Source of the DNA: Kutzneria buriramensis
GTDB lineage: Bacteria > Actinomycetota > Actinomycetes > Mycobacteriales > Pseudonocardiaceae
Assembly (NCBI RefSeq): GCF_003387475.1
Contig: NZ_QUNO01000009.1
Coordinates: 124,001 to 188,000, forward strand
Direction: 5' to 3'
DNA: 64,000 bases
Shown here: in pieces, positions 1-7,902 of the stretch
Layout: every line of letters begins with the position of its first letter
Numbering within the stretch: the first letter of the stretch is position 1
Notes under the pieces: generated by a model
Told to the model about the DNA's origin: nothing
What the model saw: only the letters and a program-made list of their open reading frames with translations
Database searches by the model: none
Program-made: the position numbers and the translations under genes

Positions 1-1053
1 CTGGTGCTGACGTACGCGGCGTCCATGCCGGTGGTCAAGGTGGGGCGGATGGCCGGCCAGTACGCCAAGCCGCGCTCCAAGCCCACCGAGACCATCGACG
101 GCGTGACGCTGCCCAGCTACCGGGGCGACTCCGTGAACGGGTTCGAGTTCACCCCGCACGCGCGGACCCCGGACCCCGAGCGCCTCAAGCGGGCGTACCA
201 CACCTCGTCGGCGACCCTGAACGTGATCCGCGCGCTCATCTCCAGCGGGTACGCCGACCTGCGGCAGCTCCAGACCTGGAACCAGGACCACGTCGAGCTG
301 TCGCCGTCCGGCCGCCGCTACGAGCGGCTGGCCCGGGACATCGACAAGGCGCTCCAGTTCAGCCGCGGCTTCGGCATCGACAGCGAGGCGGCCCGCTCGG
401 TCGAGTTCTTCACCAGCCACGAGGCGCTGCTGCTGGACTACGAGGACGCGCTCACCCGCCCTGACGTGATCACCGGCGAGCTCTACGACCTGTCCGCGCA
501 CATGGTGTGGATCGGCGAGCGCACCCGCCAGCTCGACGGGGCGCACGTCGAGTTCTTCGCCAAGCTGCGCAACCCGATCGGCGTCAAGCTCGGCCCCACC
601 TGCACCGCCGACGAGGCGCTGGCGCTGATCGACCGGCTCGACCCGGACCGCGAGCCCGGCCGGCTCACGTTCACCACCCGGATGGGCGCGGGCAAGGTCC
701 GCGACCTGCTGCCCACCCTGGTGGAGAAGGTGTCCGCGTCCGGCGCGCAGGTGGTGTGGCAGTGCGATCCCATGCACGGCAACACCATCTCCGCGCCCAG
801 CGGCCACAAGACGCGCCTGTTCGACGACGTCGTCGACGAGGTCACCGGCTTCTTCGAGGTGCACCGCGCGCTGGGCACCGTGCCCGGCGGCGTGCACATC
901 GAGGTCACCGGCGAGGACGTCACCGAGTGCGTCGGGGCCGGCACCACCAACGACGACCTGCCGCTGCGGTACGAGACCACGTGCGACCCGCGGCTGAACC
1001 GCAGCCAGGCCCTCGACCTGGCGTTCCTCATCGCGGAGCTCTACCACAGGTGA
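1..1053 (+). CDS. aroG: Class II 3-deoxy-7-phosphoheptulonate (DAHP) synthase, 5'-truncated by the window edge
   Basis: First enzyme of the shikimate pathway: condenses phosphoenolpyruvate and erythrose 4-phosphate. The frame is open from base 1 and the visible 350 residues are the C-terminal three quarters of a protein usually about 460 aa long. Class II signatures are clear: VVKVGRMAGQYAKPRS near the visible start, GTRxx-style ERTRQLDGAH, the metal/substrate segment TRMGAGKVRD and WQCDPMHGNT. The GTG at base 4 is unlikely to be the real start because family sequence continues upstream. A perfect hairpin follows the stop. It is probably a housekeeping gene, although a class II DAHP synthase beside a biosynthetic locus can also be a dedicated copy. 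Confidence 0.93.
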   Translation: MVLTYAASMPVVKVGRMAGQYAKPRSKPTETIDGVTLPSYRGDSVNGFEFTPHARTPDPERLKRAYHTSSATLNVIRALISSGYADLRQLQTWNQDHVELSPSGRRYERLARDIDKALQFSRGFGIDSEAARSVEFFTSHEALLLDYEDALTRPDVITGELYDLSAHMVWIGERTRQLDGAHVEFFAKLRNPIGVKLGPTCTADEALALIDRLDPDREPGRLTFTTRMGAGKVRDLLPTLVEKVSASGAQVVWQCDPMHGNTISAPSGHKTRLFDDVVDEVTGFFEVHRALGTVPGGVHIEVTGEDVTECVGAGTTNDDLPLRYETTCDPRLNRSQALDLAFLIAELYHR

Positions 1054-1062
1054 CCTCGATCC

Positions 1063-1101
1063 GGGTGGCCGCGACCAGCTTCGGGCTGGTCGCGGCCACC
1101 C
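1063..1101 (+). terminator. Perfect 17-bp stem-loop after DAHP synthase
   Basis: Bases 1063-1079 pair perfectly with 1085-1101 around a 5-base loop (TTCGG, a UUCG-type loop). The stem starts 9 bases after the stop. There is no T-run, which is usual for actinobacterial terminators. It insulates the DAHP synthase from the methyltransferase that starts 17 bases later. Confidence 0.85.
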
Positions 1102-1118
1102 CTCTAGGGTTGACCGTC

Positions 1119-1718
1119 GTGGACGACACCAGGGCCGCCTACGACGCCGTCGCACCTGTCTACGCCGAACTCTTCAGCGACATGCTCGCCACGCTCCCGA
1201 TGGAACGGGCGCTGCTCGCCGCGTTCGCGGAACTCGTGACCGGACCGGTCGCGGACATCGGCTGCGGTCCCGGCCAGGTGACGGCCCACCTGCACTCACT
1301 GGGCCTCACCGCCTTCGGCATCGACCTGTCCCCGTCCATGATCGCGCTGGCCCGGGAGGCGCATCCCGATCTGAGGTTCGAGGAGGGATCGATGACCGCC
1401 CTGGACCTCGCCGACGGAGTTCTCGGCGGCATTCTGGCCTTCTACTCCGTCATCCACCTGCCACCCCGGCTGCTGCCGGCCGTGTTCGCCGAGTTCCGGC
1501 GGGTGCTGGCGCCGGGCGGCCACCTGCTGCTCGGGTTCTTCGCCGGCGACGACCCGCTGCCGCAGGAGTTCGACCACAAGGTCACCCTCGCCTACCGATG
1601 GTCGCCCGACACCCTCGCGGACCTGTTGCGCCGGGCCGGTTTCGCCGAGGTGGCCCGGATGGTGCGAGCCCCGCACGAGGGCGAGCGGTTCCAGCAGGCC
1701 TGCCTGCTGGTCAGCTGA
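1119..1718 (+). CDS. Class I SAM-dependent methyltransferase
   Basis: About 199 aa with the Rossmann methyltransferase fold. Motif I is VADIGCGPGQVT (about residues 46-57), the acidic loop-2 residue is in GIDLSPSMIALA, and the post-motif segment is EFRRVLAPGGHLLLGFF. The substrate cannot be read from sequence. The GTG at 1119 is preferred because the protein then begins at the usual YDxVAPxYAELF-like segment; a TTG at 1110 is possible. It sits directly behind the terminator hairpin and converges on the ATP-grasp gene, with which it shares a palindromic stop. It may tailor the product of the neighbouring ligase locus, but that is an inference. Confidence 0.8.
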   Translation: MDDTRAAYDAVAPVYAELFSDMLATLPMERALLAAFAELVTGPVADIGCGPGQVTAHLHSLGLTAFGIDLSPSMIALAREAHPDLRFEEGSMTALDLADGVLGGILAFYSVIHLPPRLLPAVFAEFRRVLAPGGHLLLGFFAGDDPLPQEFDHKVTLAYRWSPDTLADLLRRAGFAEVARMVRAPHEGERFQQACLLVS

Positions 1719-2976
1719 CGACCACCTGGTCGTGGAACCAGTCGACCAGGGCACGGAGATTGGCGGCGCAGCTTTCCTCGTCCGTGCCGGTCATCGTGAC
1801 CCGGCCGGCCCGGATATTGGAGGCGGACTTCGAGTCCGGCACCCTGTCGCCGGGCTTGAGGATCGCCTCGCCGACAACGACATCGGGCCGCCGGCAGAGG
1901 TCCTCGGTGGACGGCACGGATCGGGCGAGGCCAGCCGGCGCGAGCAGGTGCACCCAGCCGAACGGCCGCGGGTCCACGTGCACAGTGTCGGCGGGGAGCC
2001 CGGAGGGCTGGGCCAGCACCGATCGCGCCCACTCGTCGTACAGGTCGACGCCGAACTTGGCGCGGATCGAGTCCAGCACCATGCCGCCGCCGATGCGCCC
2101 GGCGCACTCGCTGAACACCAGCCGCTCGGCCTGCTCGAACGCCTCGGCGTGGAAGACGCCGTCGCGGTGGCCGATGGCCCGCAGCGAGCCGGTCATCAAC
2201 TCATGGGCCTCGCGGTAGACGTCCCCGTACCGCACCGGATCGAGGATCACGGAGCCGACCAGTCCGCCGAGCCGGATGTCGATGACGTTGTCCAGGTAGC
2301 GGGACACGCTGAGGAACAGCACCACGCCGTCGCGCACCACGCCGTCCAGGTGCAGCTCGCCGCCGGTCATGAACTCCTCGACCAGCCACGGCCCCGGCAC
2401 AGTGTCCAGTTTCTGACGGACCCACGCGCGGTCGGACTCGTCGTGAACCGGGTACGTGAACTGGGTGCAGGAGCCGGCGGTCGGCTTGACCACGAACGGC
2501 AGCGGCACCTCGGCCAGGCCGTCGGCGTCGGGCACGACCCGGCAGCCCGCGACCGGCACGCCGGCCTCGCGGACGGCCGCCTTCTGCACGAACTTGTCCC
2601 GCAGCGCCAACGCCGAACCCACCGACATGCCGGGGCGGTCCGCCACGGTGGCGAGGATCGCGGCCGGCACGATACACGGCTCGTGCTCGGAGCAGATGAC
2701 GTCGAAGCCCTGCGGTTGCAGGCCTTCCCGCGCCAGGCCGGCGAGCACATCGTCCACTTTGGTCGGATCGCCGACCGGGACGACCGTGCCGGTGAACCCT
2801 TGCCGCGCCGCCTCGGCGACGTCAGCGCCGCTCATGGCGAAGGTGACCTCGCAGCCGTAGCGGTCCAGGACGGCCGCGACGTCCTGCCACCAGCCCAGCA
2901 CCAGCACCCGGTGCCCAGAGGACGATCTGACGGTGGACAGTCGCGCCGGCGGGGCTTCCGACTCGGCGGAGACCAT
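1711..2976 (-). CDS. ATP-grasp domain ligase
   Basis: 421 aa. ATP-grasp enzymes join a carboxylate, activated as acyl phosphate, to an amine or other nucleophile. The N-terminal about 120 residues form a Rossmann-like preATP-grasp domain (HRVLVLGWWQDVAAVLDRYG). The ATP-binding part follows (DKFVQKAAVREAGVPVAGCR, then PFVVKPTAGSCTQF and WLVEEFMTGGELHLDG) and the metal-binding end is VFSECAGRIGGGMV. Start: ATG at 2976 is preceded by AAGGGA and lies 13 bases after the ridA stop, so the two genes form an operon. The family includes dipeptide and amino-acid ligases; the substrate is unknown. Confidence 0.82.
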   Translation of the reverse strand: MVSAESEAPPARLSTVRSSSGHRVLVLGWWQDVAAVLDRYGCEVTFAMSGADVAEAARQGFTGTVVPVGDPTKVDDVLAGLAREGLQPQGFDVICSEHEPCIVPAAILATVADRPGMSVGSALALRDKFVQKAAVREAGVPVAGCRVVPDADGLAEVPLPFVVKPTAGSCTQFTYPVHDESDRAWVRQKLDTVPGPWLVEEFMTGGELHLDGVVRDGVVLFLSVSRYLDNVIDIRLGGLVGSVILDPVRYGDVYREAHELMTGSLRAIGHRDGVFHAEAFEQAERLVFSECAGRIGGGMVLDSIRAKFGVDLYDEWARSVLAQPSGLPADTVHVDPRPFGWVHLLAPAGLARSVPSTEDLCRRPDVVVGEAILKPGDRVPDSKSASNIRAGRVTMTGTDEESCAANLRALVDWFHDQVVVS

Positions 2977-2989
2977 GGGCAGGTTCCCT

Positions 2990-3370
2990 TCAGGCGGCGG
3001 CGATCGCGTCGATGGTGAGCAGCAGCGGCTCGTCCCACATGTCCGCGACCAGCACGACGATCGCGCAGCGGTGGTCGCCGAGGAACTCGCTGCGGATGCG
3101 CTTGTTGATCTCGCGGTAGCGGCGGCTGGACAGGTACACGGTGACCTTGACCAGGTTCTCGATGCCCAGCTTGTTGGCCTCCAGCACGGACACCAGGTTC
3201 TGCCAGGCCACCCGGCACTGGCCGGCGAAGTCCTCGGGGATGTCGCCGTCCGGCGTCTCCGGGATCTGCCCACTGACGAACAGCAGCGACTCGGCGGACT
3301 TGACGAGCAGGGAATCGGTGAAGTTCCCGGTGTGCGTCATGCCCGGCAGGTCGACGGGGACGATTTCCAT
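2990..3370 (-). CDS. RidA/YjgF-YER057c family protein
   Basis: 126 aa, normal RidA length. RidA proteins hydrolyse reactive enamine/imine intermediates released by PLP enzymes; some relatives have been recruited to biosynthesis. Visible family features are LFVSGQIPE, the central VTVYLSSRRYREINKRI helix and the conserved arginine segment HRCAIVVLV near the C terminus, which normally binds the substrate carboxylate. Start at 3370 (MEIVPVDLPG) is chosen over an upstream ATG because the family begins here. It is cotranscribed with the ATP-grasp gene and diverges from a cystathionine-lyase-like PLP enzyme, its likely functional partner. Confidence 0.85.
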   Translation of the reverse strand: MEIVPVDLPGMTHTGNFTDSLLVKSAESLLFVSGQIPETPDGDIPEDFAGQCRVAWQNLVSVLEANKLGIENLVKVTVYLSSRRYREINKRIRSEFLGDHRCAIVVLVADMWDEPLLLTIDAIAAA

Positions 3371-3383
3371 GCGGCGGACCGTA

Positions 3384-3520
3384 GCAACAAGTTGCCGCCG
3401 GTCGGCAGTGCCGGCCGGCCGCCGTCCCGCCGGCAGGACGGCCACCGGCGAGCGCTTCCCCGCGCCGCCGACCCCCGCCTAGCATTCGACCCCGAACCCC
3501 CTGTCCCCACGTCGAATGCT
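3384..3520. promoter_or_regulatory. Divergent promoter region with two inverted repeats
   Basis: The 159 bases between ridA and the PLP-enzyme gene hold two dyads. One is the palindrome GCAACAAGTTGC (3384-3395), 14 bases upstream of ridA. The other is AGCATTCGAC (3481-3490) matched exactly by GTCGAATGCT (3511-3520), directly abutting the GGAG ribosome-binding site of the PLP-enzyme gene. The second could be an operator or a leader hairpin. Function is inferred from position and symmetry only. Confidence 0.5.
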
Positions 3521-3529
3521 GGAGAAGCC

Positions 3530-5050
3530 GTGTCAGAGCACGCGTTCGCCGGGCTCCGCGTAGCCGACCCGCCCCCGCCATGGCATTCCACTGTGGACAC
3601 GGTCGCGGCCGAGCGCGGCGTCGACCTCGCCGACCACCTGGCCCGCTGCTCGGCCGAGCTGCACCTCGTGCACCACGAGCTCGACGAGTACCTCCAGTAC
3701 TGCCGGCGGGAACACCTGCTGGTGGCCGACGAACTGCTGTCCGACCTCGCGCACGCCGCCCTGGTCGCCGCGACCCGCGTGGACACCCAGGCCTGCCGCC
3801 TGGCGCACGCTCCCGGCCCGGACTGCCTCGCGCTGGCGGAATCCGTGCTGCGCTTCGGTTTGGCCACGCTGGCGTACACGCGGGGCGCGATGGAGTGGTG
3901 TTCGCCGTCCTACGCGCAGGCTCACGCAGTGCAGTTCTTCGCCATCCGGGCGCAGAACTCGCCCACCGTCAACTACGAGCGGTACGAGCACCACGCGCTG
4001 CACCGCGTCGAGTCGCAGCTGCTGGCCATGCTCGACCTCTCCCCCGACACGCACGCCGTGAGCGCCACCTCCTCCGGCGTCGCGGCGTACAGCCTGATCG
4101 AGTCTTTCCTCCTCCGGAAACGCCTGCGCCCCGGCGACATCGTGCTCACCGCGCCGTACCTGTACTTCGAGGCCGGCGAACAGCTCGGCACGCTGCCGTT
4201 CGTGCGGGTCAAGCAGTCGGACGACTACGACGTGGCCACCCTGCTGGCCGACGCCGAACGCCTCCAGCCGCGCTGTGTGTTCGTGGACCCGATCGCCAAC
4301 ACGGCTGCGCAGCGCATGGTCGACATTCCCGCGCTGCTAGCGGGATTGCGCGCGGTTGTGCGCGAGCGGACGACCGTCGTGATCGACGGCACCATGGTGT
4401 CGGCCGGGTTGCCGCCGGAGCTGCTGACCAGCGACGACCGCGTGGAAGTCCTGTACTACGAAAGCTGTTCCAAGTACGCCCAGCTGGGCCTGGATTCCGG
4501 CATGGCGGGCCTGGTGGCGTACCCGGTCGGGCTGCGCGACGCCTTCGCCCGGCAGCGCCGCAACACCGGCACGATCCTCTACCGGCACGGCACGGAGCTG
4601 TTCCCCCGATACCACCCGGCCAGCTACCGACGGCGAATGGCCCGCATCGCGGCCAATGCCCTGCGGATGGCCATGCTGCTGCACGCCGACCCCCGCGTGC
4701 GCGTAGCCGGCCGGGTGCACCACCCCTGCCTGCCGGGCCACCCGGACGCGACGGCGGCCGCAGGCCTGCGGCACACCGGCGGCTGCGTGACCTTCACGTG
4801 CCACGATCCGGCCCGCAACACGCGCGCCTCGTGGGACGAGCTGTTCCACCGGATTCTGACCCGTGCCGCGGCGGAAGGCGTGCACCTGACCAAGGGCCCC
4901 AGCTTCGGCTACGGCGCACCGCGGGTGTCCGCCGCCGACGCCTTCGACGGCGAGCCGCCGTTCCTCCGGCTCTACGTCGGGGATCGGGGCGAGCAGGTCG
5001 CCGCGCTGGCCGACATCATCGGCGCCGCGCTGGCGGAATCCTTTGAGTAA
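3530..5050 (+). CDS. PLP-dependent enzyme of the Cys/Met metabolism (cystathionine lyase/synthase-like) fold
   Basis: 506 aa. The C-terminal about 370 residues are fold-type I PLP enzyme: SATSSGVAAYSLIESFLL cofactor-phosphate region, VFVDPIAN, VVIDGTMVSAG with the PLP aspartate, and YYESCSKYAQLGLDSG with the Schiff-base lysine K315. This resembles the Cys/Met metabolism PLP signature and suggests beta/gamma elimination or replacement on an amino acid. The first about 130 residues are an extra alpha-helical domain not typical of cystathionine enzymes. GTG at 3530 is preceded by GGAG. The gene overlaps a possible TTG start of the exporter gene and heads a three-gene operon. Exact reaction unknown. 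Confidence 0.75.
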   Translation: MSEHAFAGLRVADPPPPWHSTVDTVAAERGVDLADHLARCSAELHLVHHELDEYLQYCRREHLLVADELLSDLAHAALVAATRVDTQACRLAHAPGPDCLALAESVLRFGLATLAYTRGAMEWCSPSYAQAHAVQFFAIRAQNSPTVNYERYEHHALHRVESQLLAMLDLSPDTHAVSATSSGVAAYSLIESFLLRKRLRPGDIVLTAPYLYFEAGEQLGTLPFVRVKQSDDYDVATLLADAERLQPRCVFVDPIANTAAQRMVDIPALLAGLRAVVRERTTVVIDGTMVSAGLPPELLTSDDRVEVLYYESCSKYAQLGLDSGMAGLVAYPVGLRDAFARQRRNTGTILYRHGTELFPRYHPASYRRRMARIAANALRMAMLLHADPRVRVAGRVHHPCLPGHPDATAAAGLRHTGGCVTFTCHDPARNTRASWDELFHRILTRAAAEGVHLTKGPSFGYGAPRVSAADAFDGEPPFLRLYVGDRGEQVAALADIIGAALAESFE

Positions 5051-5063
5051 GGAGCGATACCTG

Positions 5064-6026
5064 ATGTCCGACACCGCACGTGGCCTGCCGCCACTGCTGG
5101 CCTATGCGGTTCTGGCCGGCGCCGTCGACGTGTACGCGGGCGACTACGTGCAGGCGCTGTCCCCCGTCACCGTGGCGGCGATCTCTTTCACCATTGCCAC
5201 CCTCGGCGTCGGCGCGCTCACCGCGGCCCGGCACGGCATAGGCGAAGTGTTCCGTCTGATGTGGACGAACGCGTGGGACGTGCTGGCGCTGAACGTGCTG
5301 ACCGCGATCACGTGGCTGTCGCTGCTGTACTCCCTGAAGTACCTCGAACCGGCCGTGGCCAACGAGATCGCCTTTGCCCTCGGGCCGGCTTTGACCGCGC
5401 TGGCCGAACCGTTGCTGCGCCGGGGAAGCCGGACACTGCGCAGCGAACTCCTTGTCGCCCTGGGCATCCTGGGCCTGATCGGCATGCTGCTCTGGAGCTC
5501 GACCGCCGGCCTCAGCGGCCTCCAGCACACCGATCCCGGCCAGGCGCTGCTCGGCTTCGCGCTGGCCGTCGTGTGCGGGCTCGGCTGCGTCGGCAGCGTG
5601 ATCTACGCCAAGCGGCTCAGCGACGCCGGCGCGAGCGCCGCCGCCACGGTGACCGTCCGCTACGTGCTGTTGGCGGCGTTGTGCTGGGCGCTGGTCGGCG
5701 GCACCGGCACGGGCGCCACCGTCGGCCCGGCGCTGCTGCCGAGCGCGGTGATCGCCATCATCGGCGTCGCTCTGCCGGCATGGCTCGGCCAGGTCGGCAT
5801 CCGTTACGTGGAGCCGATAACCGTGGCGCTGCTGGACACCTTGTCGCCGGTGTTCGCGTTCCTGCTGCAACTGCCCGACAGCCGGCTGCACCCGTCCGCG
5901 CTGACGCTGATCGGGATCGTCGGTGTGACCGTGTTGGTGTGCCTCGGACTGCTGGCCCGGTGGCGGCACGAGCGCCGTCCCGTCCCGGTGCCGCCGCCGG
6001 CGGATCTTCTCCTGGAAAGGCTGTGA
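5064..6026 (+). CDS. EamA/DMT-family exporter
   Basis: 320 aa with ten hydrophobic segments arranged as two five-helix EamA repeats and a short basic tail. Drug/metabolite transporters of this family commonly export amino acids, small peptides and related metabolites. ATG at 5064 lies 11 bases after AAGGAG; the open frame extends to a TTG at 5043 inside the upstream gene. It lies between the PLP enzyme and the PurD-like ligase with almost no intergenic space, so it probably exports, or gives immunity to, the product made by these enzymes. Confidence 0.85.
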   Translation: MSDTARGLPPLLAYAVLAGAVDVYAGDYVQALSPVTVAAISFTIATLGVGALTAARHGIGEVFRLMWTNAWDVLALNVLTAITWLSLLYSLKYLEPAVANEIAFALGPALTALAEPLLRRGSRTLRSELLVALGILGLIGMLLWSSTAGLSGLQHTDPGQALLGFALAVVCGLGCVGSVIYAKRLSDAGASAAATVTVRYVLLAALCWALVGGTGTGATVGPALLPSAVIAIIGVALPAWLGQVGIRYVEPITVALLDTLSPVFAFLLQLPDSRLHPSALTLIGIVGVTVLVCLGLLARWRHERRPVPVPPPADLLLERL

Positions 6027-6027
6027 C

Positions 6028-7323
6028 ATGGACAACGTCATCGTCGTCGACTACAGCGGCCGCGGCCACGCCATCGCCGACCTGTTCGTGCGCACCGATC
6101 CCGGCGTCACCGTGCACTACCTGCCCGGCTGCGAGGCGATCAAGCAGGACCGCATCGTCAGCCAGCCGCAGCTGGCCTTCGACGACCCGGCGCCGATGGT
6201 CCAGTACGCCAGGGACGTCAGTGCCGACCTCGTGCTCGTCGGCCACCCGCGCGCGCTGGCCGCCGGCTACTCCGACCGCTTCCTGGAGGCCGGTTTCCCG
6301 GTGATCAGCCCGACCGAGCGCGCCGCGATGCTGGAGACCAGCAAGGACTACACCAAGCGGCTGTGCGCCAAGTACGGCATCAAGACCGCCGCCCACCGCA
6401 CGTTCGACGACGCCGACGAGGCCATCGACCACATCCGCGAGGTCGGCGCGCCCATCGTGATCAAGGGCGACACGTCGTGCCAGGGCAACGGGGTCTTCGT
6501 CTGCCACACCGTGCGGGACGCGGTCGCCGCCGTGGAGCGGCTCATGGTGAGCCGGGACTTCGGATCCGGCGGCGACCGCGTCGTCATCGAGGAATTCCTG
6601 GACGGCAAGGAGTTGCTGTACTTCGCGCTCGTCGGCGGCGACAACTACCTGCTGCTGCCCAGCGCCGTCGACTACCCGCGGTCCGAGGACGGCAACCAGG
6701 GCCCGATGTGCGGCGGCATGGGCGCGTTCTCCCCCGCCCCGTACGAGACCTACACCGACGTCAAGCGGTTCGAACGGCAGATGATGCGGCCGCTGATGAC
6801 CGCCATCGCCGGCGAGGGCCTCGACTACTTCGGCTTCATCTACCTGGACTGCATGCTGGTCGGGGACCAGCTGTACCTCATCGAGATCAACGCCCGGATG
6901 GGCGACCCCGAGGCCGAGGTGGTGCTGCCGCGCATCACCAGCGACTTCGGCGCCACCTGCACCGCCCTGCTCGACGGCCGGGTGCAGCCGCTGACCATCA
7001 GCGACGAGCACTTCGTCGACGTCGCCGCCACCCAGGGCCCGACCCCCGGCTACCAGGGCTGGCCGTACGGCACCGTCGGCCGCGGCTACCCCATCACCGG
7101 CCTCGACACCCTCACGCCCGAGACCTGCCGCGTCTTCTACGGCGCCGCCCGAACCCTGGCCGACGGCACCCTCGCCACCGACGGCGGCAAATGCCTGCAC
7201 TTCACCGGCCGCGGCGCCACCCGCGCCGAGGCGCGGGCCAACGCCTACCGCGGCATCGCCGGCGTGCACTTCGCCGGCATCCGGTACCGCACCGACATCG
7301 CCGAGGCAATGCCCTGGGACTGA
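6028..7323 (+). CDS. PurD-like (phosphoribosylamine-glycine ligase type) ATP-grasp enzyme
   Basis: 431 aa, close to the length of PurD. The PurD signature is recognisable as QGPMCGGMGAFSPAP, and the metal site as LYLIEINARMGDPEAEVVLPRI (about residues 286-307). The ATP-binding loop GDTSCQGNGVFV differs from the lysine-rich GKGV loop of housekeeping PurD. The gene starts one base after the exporter stop and has no purine neighbours. I infer a paralogue that makes an amide bond on a non-purine amine in the product of this locus. A secondary housekeeping role cannot be excluded without seeing the rest of the genome. Confidence 0.8.
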   Translation: MDNVIVVDYSGRGHAIADLFVRTDPGVTVHYLPGCEAIKQDRIVSQPQLAFDDPAPMVQYARDVSADLVLVGHPRALAAGYSDRFLEAGFPVISPTERAAMLETSKDYTKRLCAKYGIKTAAHRTFDDADEAIDHIREVGAPIVIKGDTSCQGNGVFVCHTVRDAVAAVERLMVSRDFGSGGDRVVIEEFLDGKELLYFALVGGDNYLLLPSAVDYPRSEDGNQGPMCGGMGAFSPAPYETYTDVKRFERQMMRPLMTAIAGEGLDYFGFIYLDCMLVGDQLYLIEINARMGDPEAEVVLPRITSDFGATCTALLDGRVQPLTISDEHFVDVAATQGPTPGYQGWPYGTVGRGYPITGLDTLTPETCRVFYGAARTLADGTLATDGGKCLHFTGRGATRAEARANAYRGIAGVHFAGIRYRTDIAEAMPWD

Positions 7324-7425
7324 CCTTTCGTGCACACCCTCCGTGACAGACCGGTGACGGACTGCCCCCAAAATCGTGGCATGCCGAGATATTCGGCAGC
7401 TATCGGTCAAGGATTGGGGGAAGGC

Positions 7426-7899
7426 ATGAAACGGGCGATTCGCGTGGTCGTCGCCGCGCTGGCGCTGCTGCTGGTCGGCGGCGCCGTCGCGGAGGCGGCG
7501 CCGGCGACGCCGCAGGCGGTGCGGCACTTCGCCAACGTGCGGTTCCAGAAGTGCCTGGACGCCGACACCAACGGCGGCGGCAACGGCACGAGGGTCCAGC
7601 TCTGGGACTGCGGTCCCTGGAACCAGCAGGACTGGGACGTGCGGCCGGACGGCTCGCTGTACAACATGCGGTTCCAGAAGTGCCTGGATGCTGACACCAA
7701 CGGCGGCGGCAACGGCACGGCGGTCCAGCTGTGGGACTGCGGACCGTGGAACCAGCAGTGGTGGGTGCTCCGCAGCGACGGATCCATCTACAACCAGCGG
7801 TTCCAGAAGTGCCTCGACGCCGACACCAACGGCGGCGGCAACGGCACGAGGGTCCAGCTCTGGGACTGCGGTCCCTGGAACCAGCAGTGGTGGCAGTAG
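7426..7899 (+). CDS. Secreted ricin-type beta-trefoil lectin protein
   Basis: 157 aa. A signal peptide (basic MKRAIR, then a hydrophobic stretch ending AEAAPA) is followed by three almost identical units of 43 residues, each carrying RFQKCLDADTNGGGNGT, VQLWDCGPWNQQ and a QxW-type end. Three such units make one complete beta-trefoil, a carbohydrate-binding fold. Each unit has a Cys pair (KCLD and WDC) that can form a disulphide. Start: ATG at 7426 follows GGGGGAAGG. No catalytic domain is attached, so it probably works as a free sugar-binding exoprotein. Confidence 0.88.
   Translation: MKRAIRVVVAALALLLVGGAVAEAAPATPQAVRHFANVRFQKCLDADTNGGGNGTRVQLWDCGPWNQQDWDVRPDGSLYNMRFQKCLDADTNGGGNGTAVQLWDCGPWNQQWWVLRSDGSIYNQRFQKCLDADTNGGGNGTRVQLWDCGPWNQQWWQ
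7540..7896 (+). repeat. Three direct repeats of 129 bp inside the lectin gene
   Basis: Copies begin at 7540, 7669 and 7798, exactly 129 bp apart, and the third stops at the gene end. Copies differ by few bases, mostly silent. The similarity at DNA level indicates recent duplication or ongoing gene conversion of the 43-residue lectin unit. Confidence 0.9.
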
Positions 7900-7902
7900 C
7901 CG

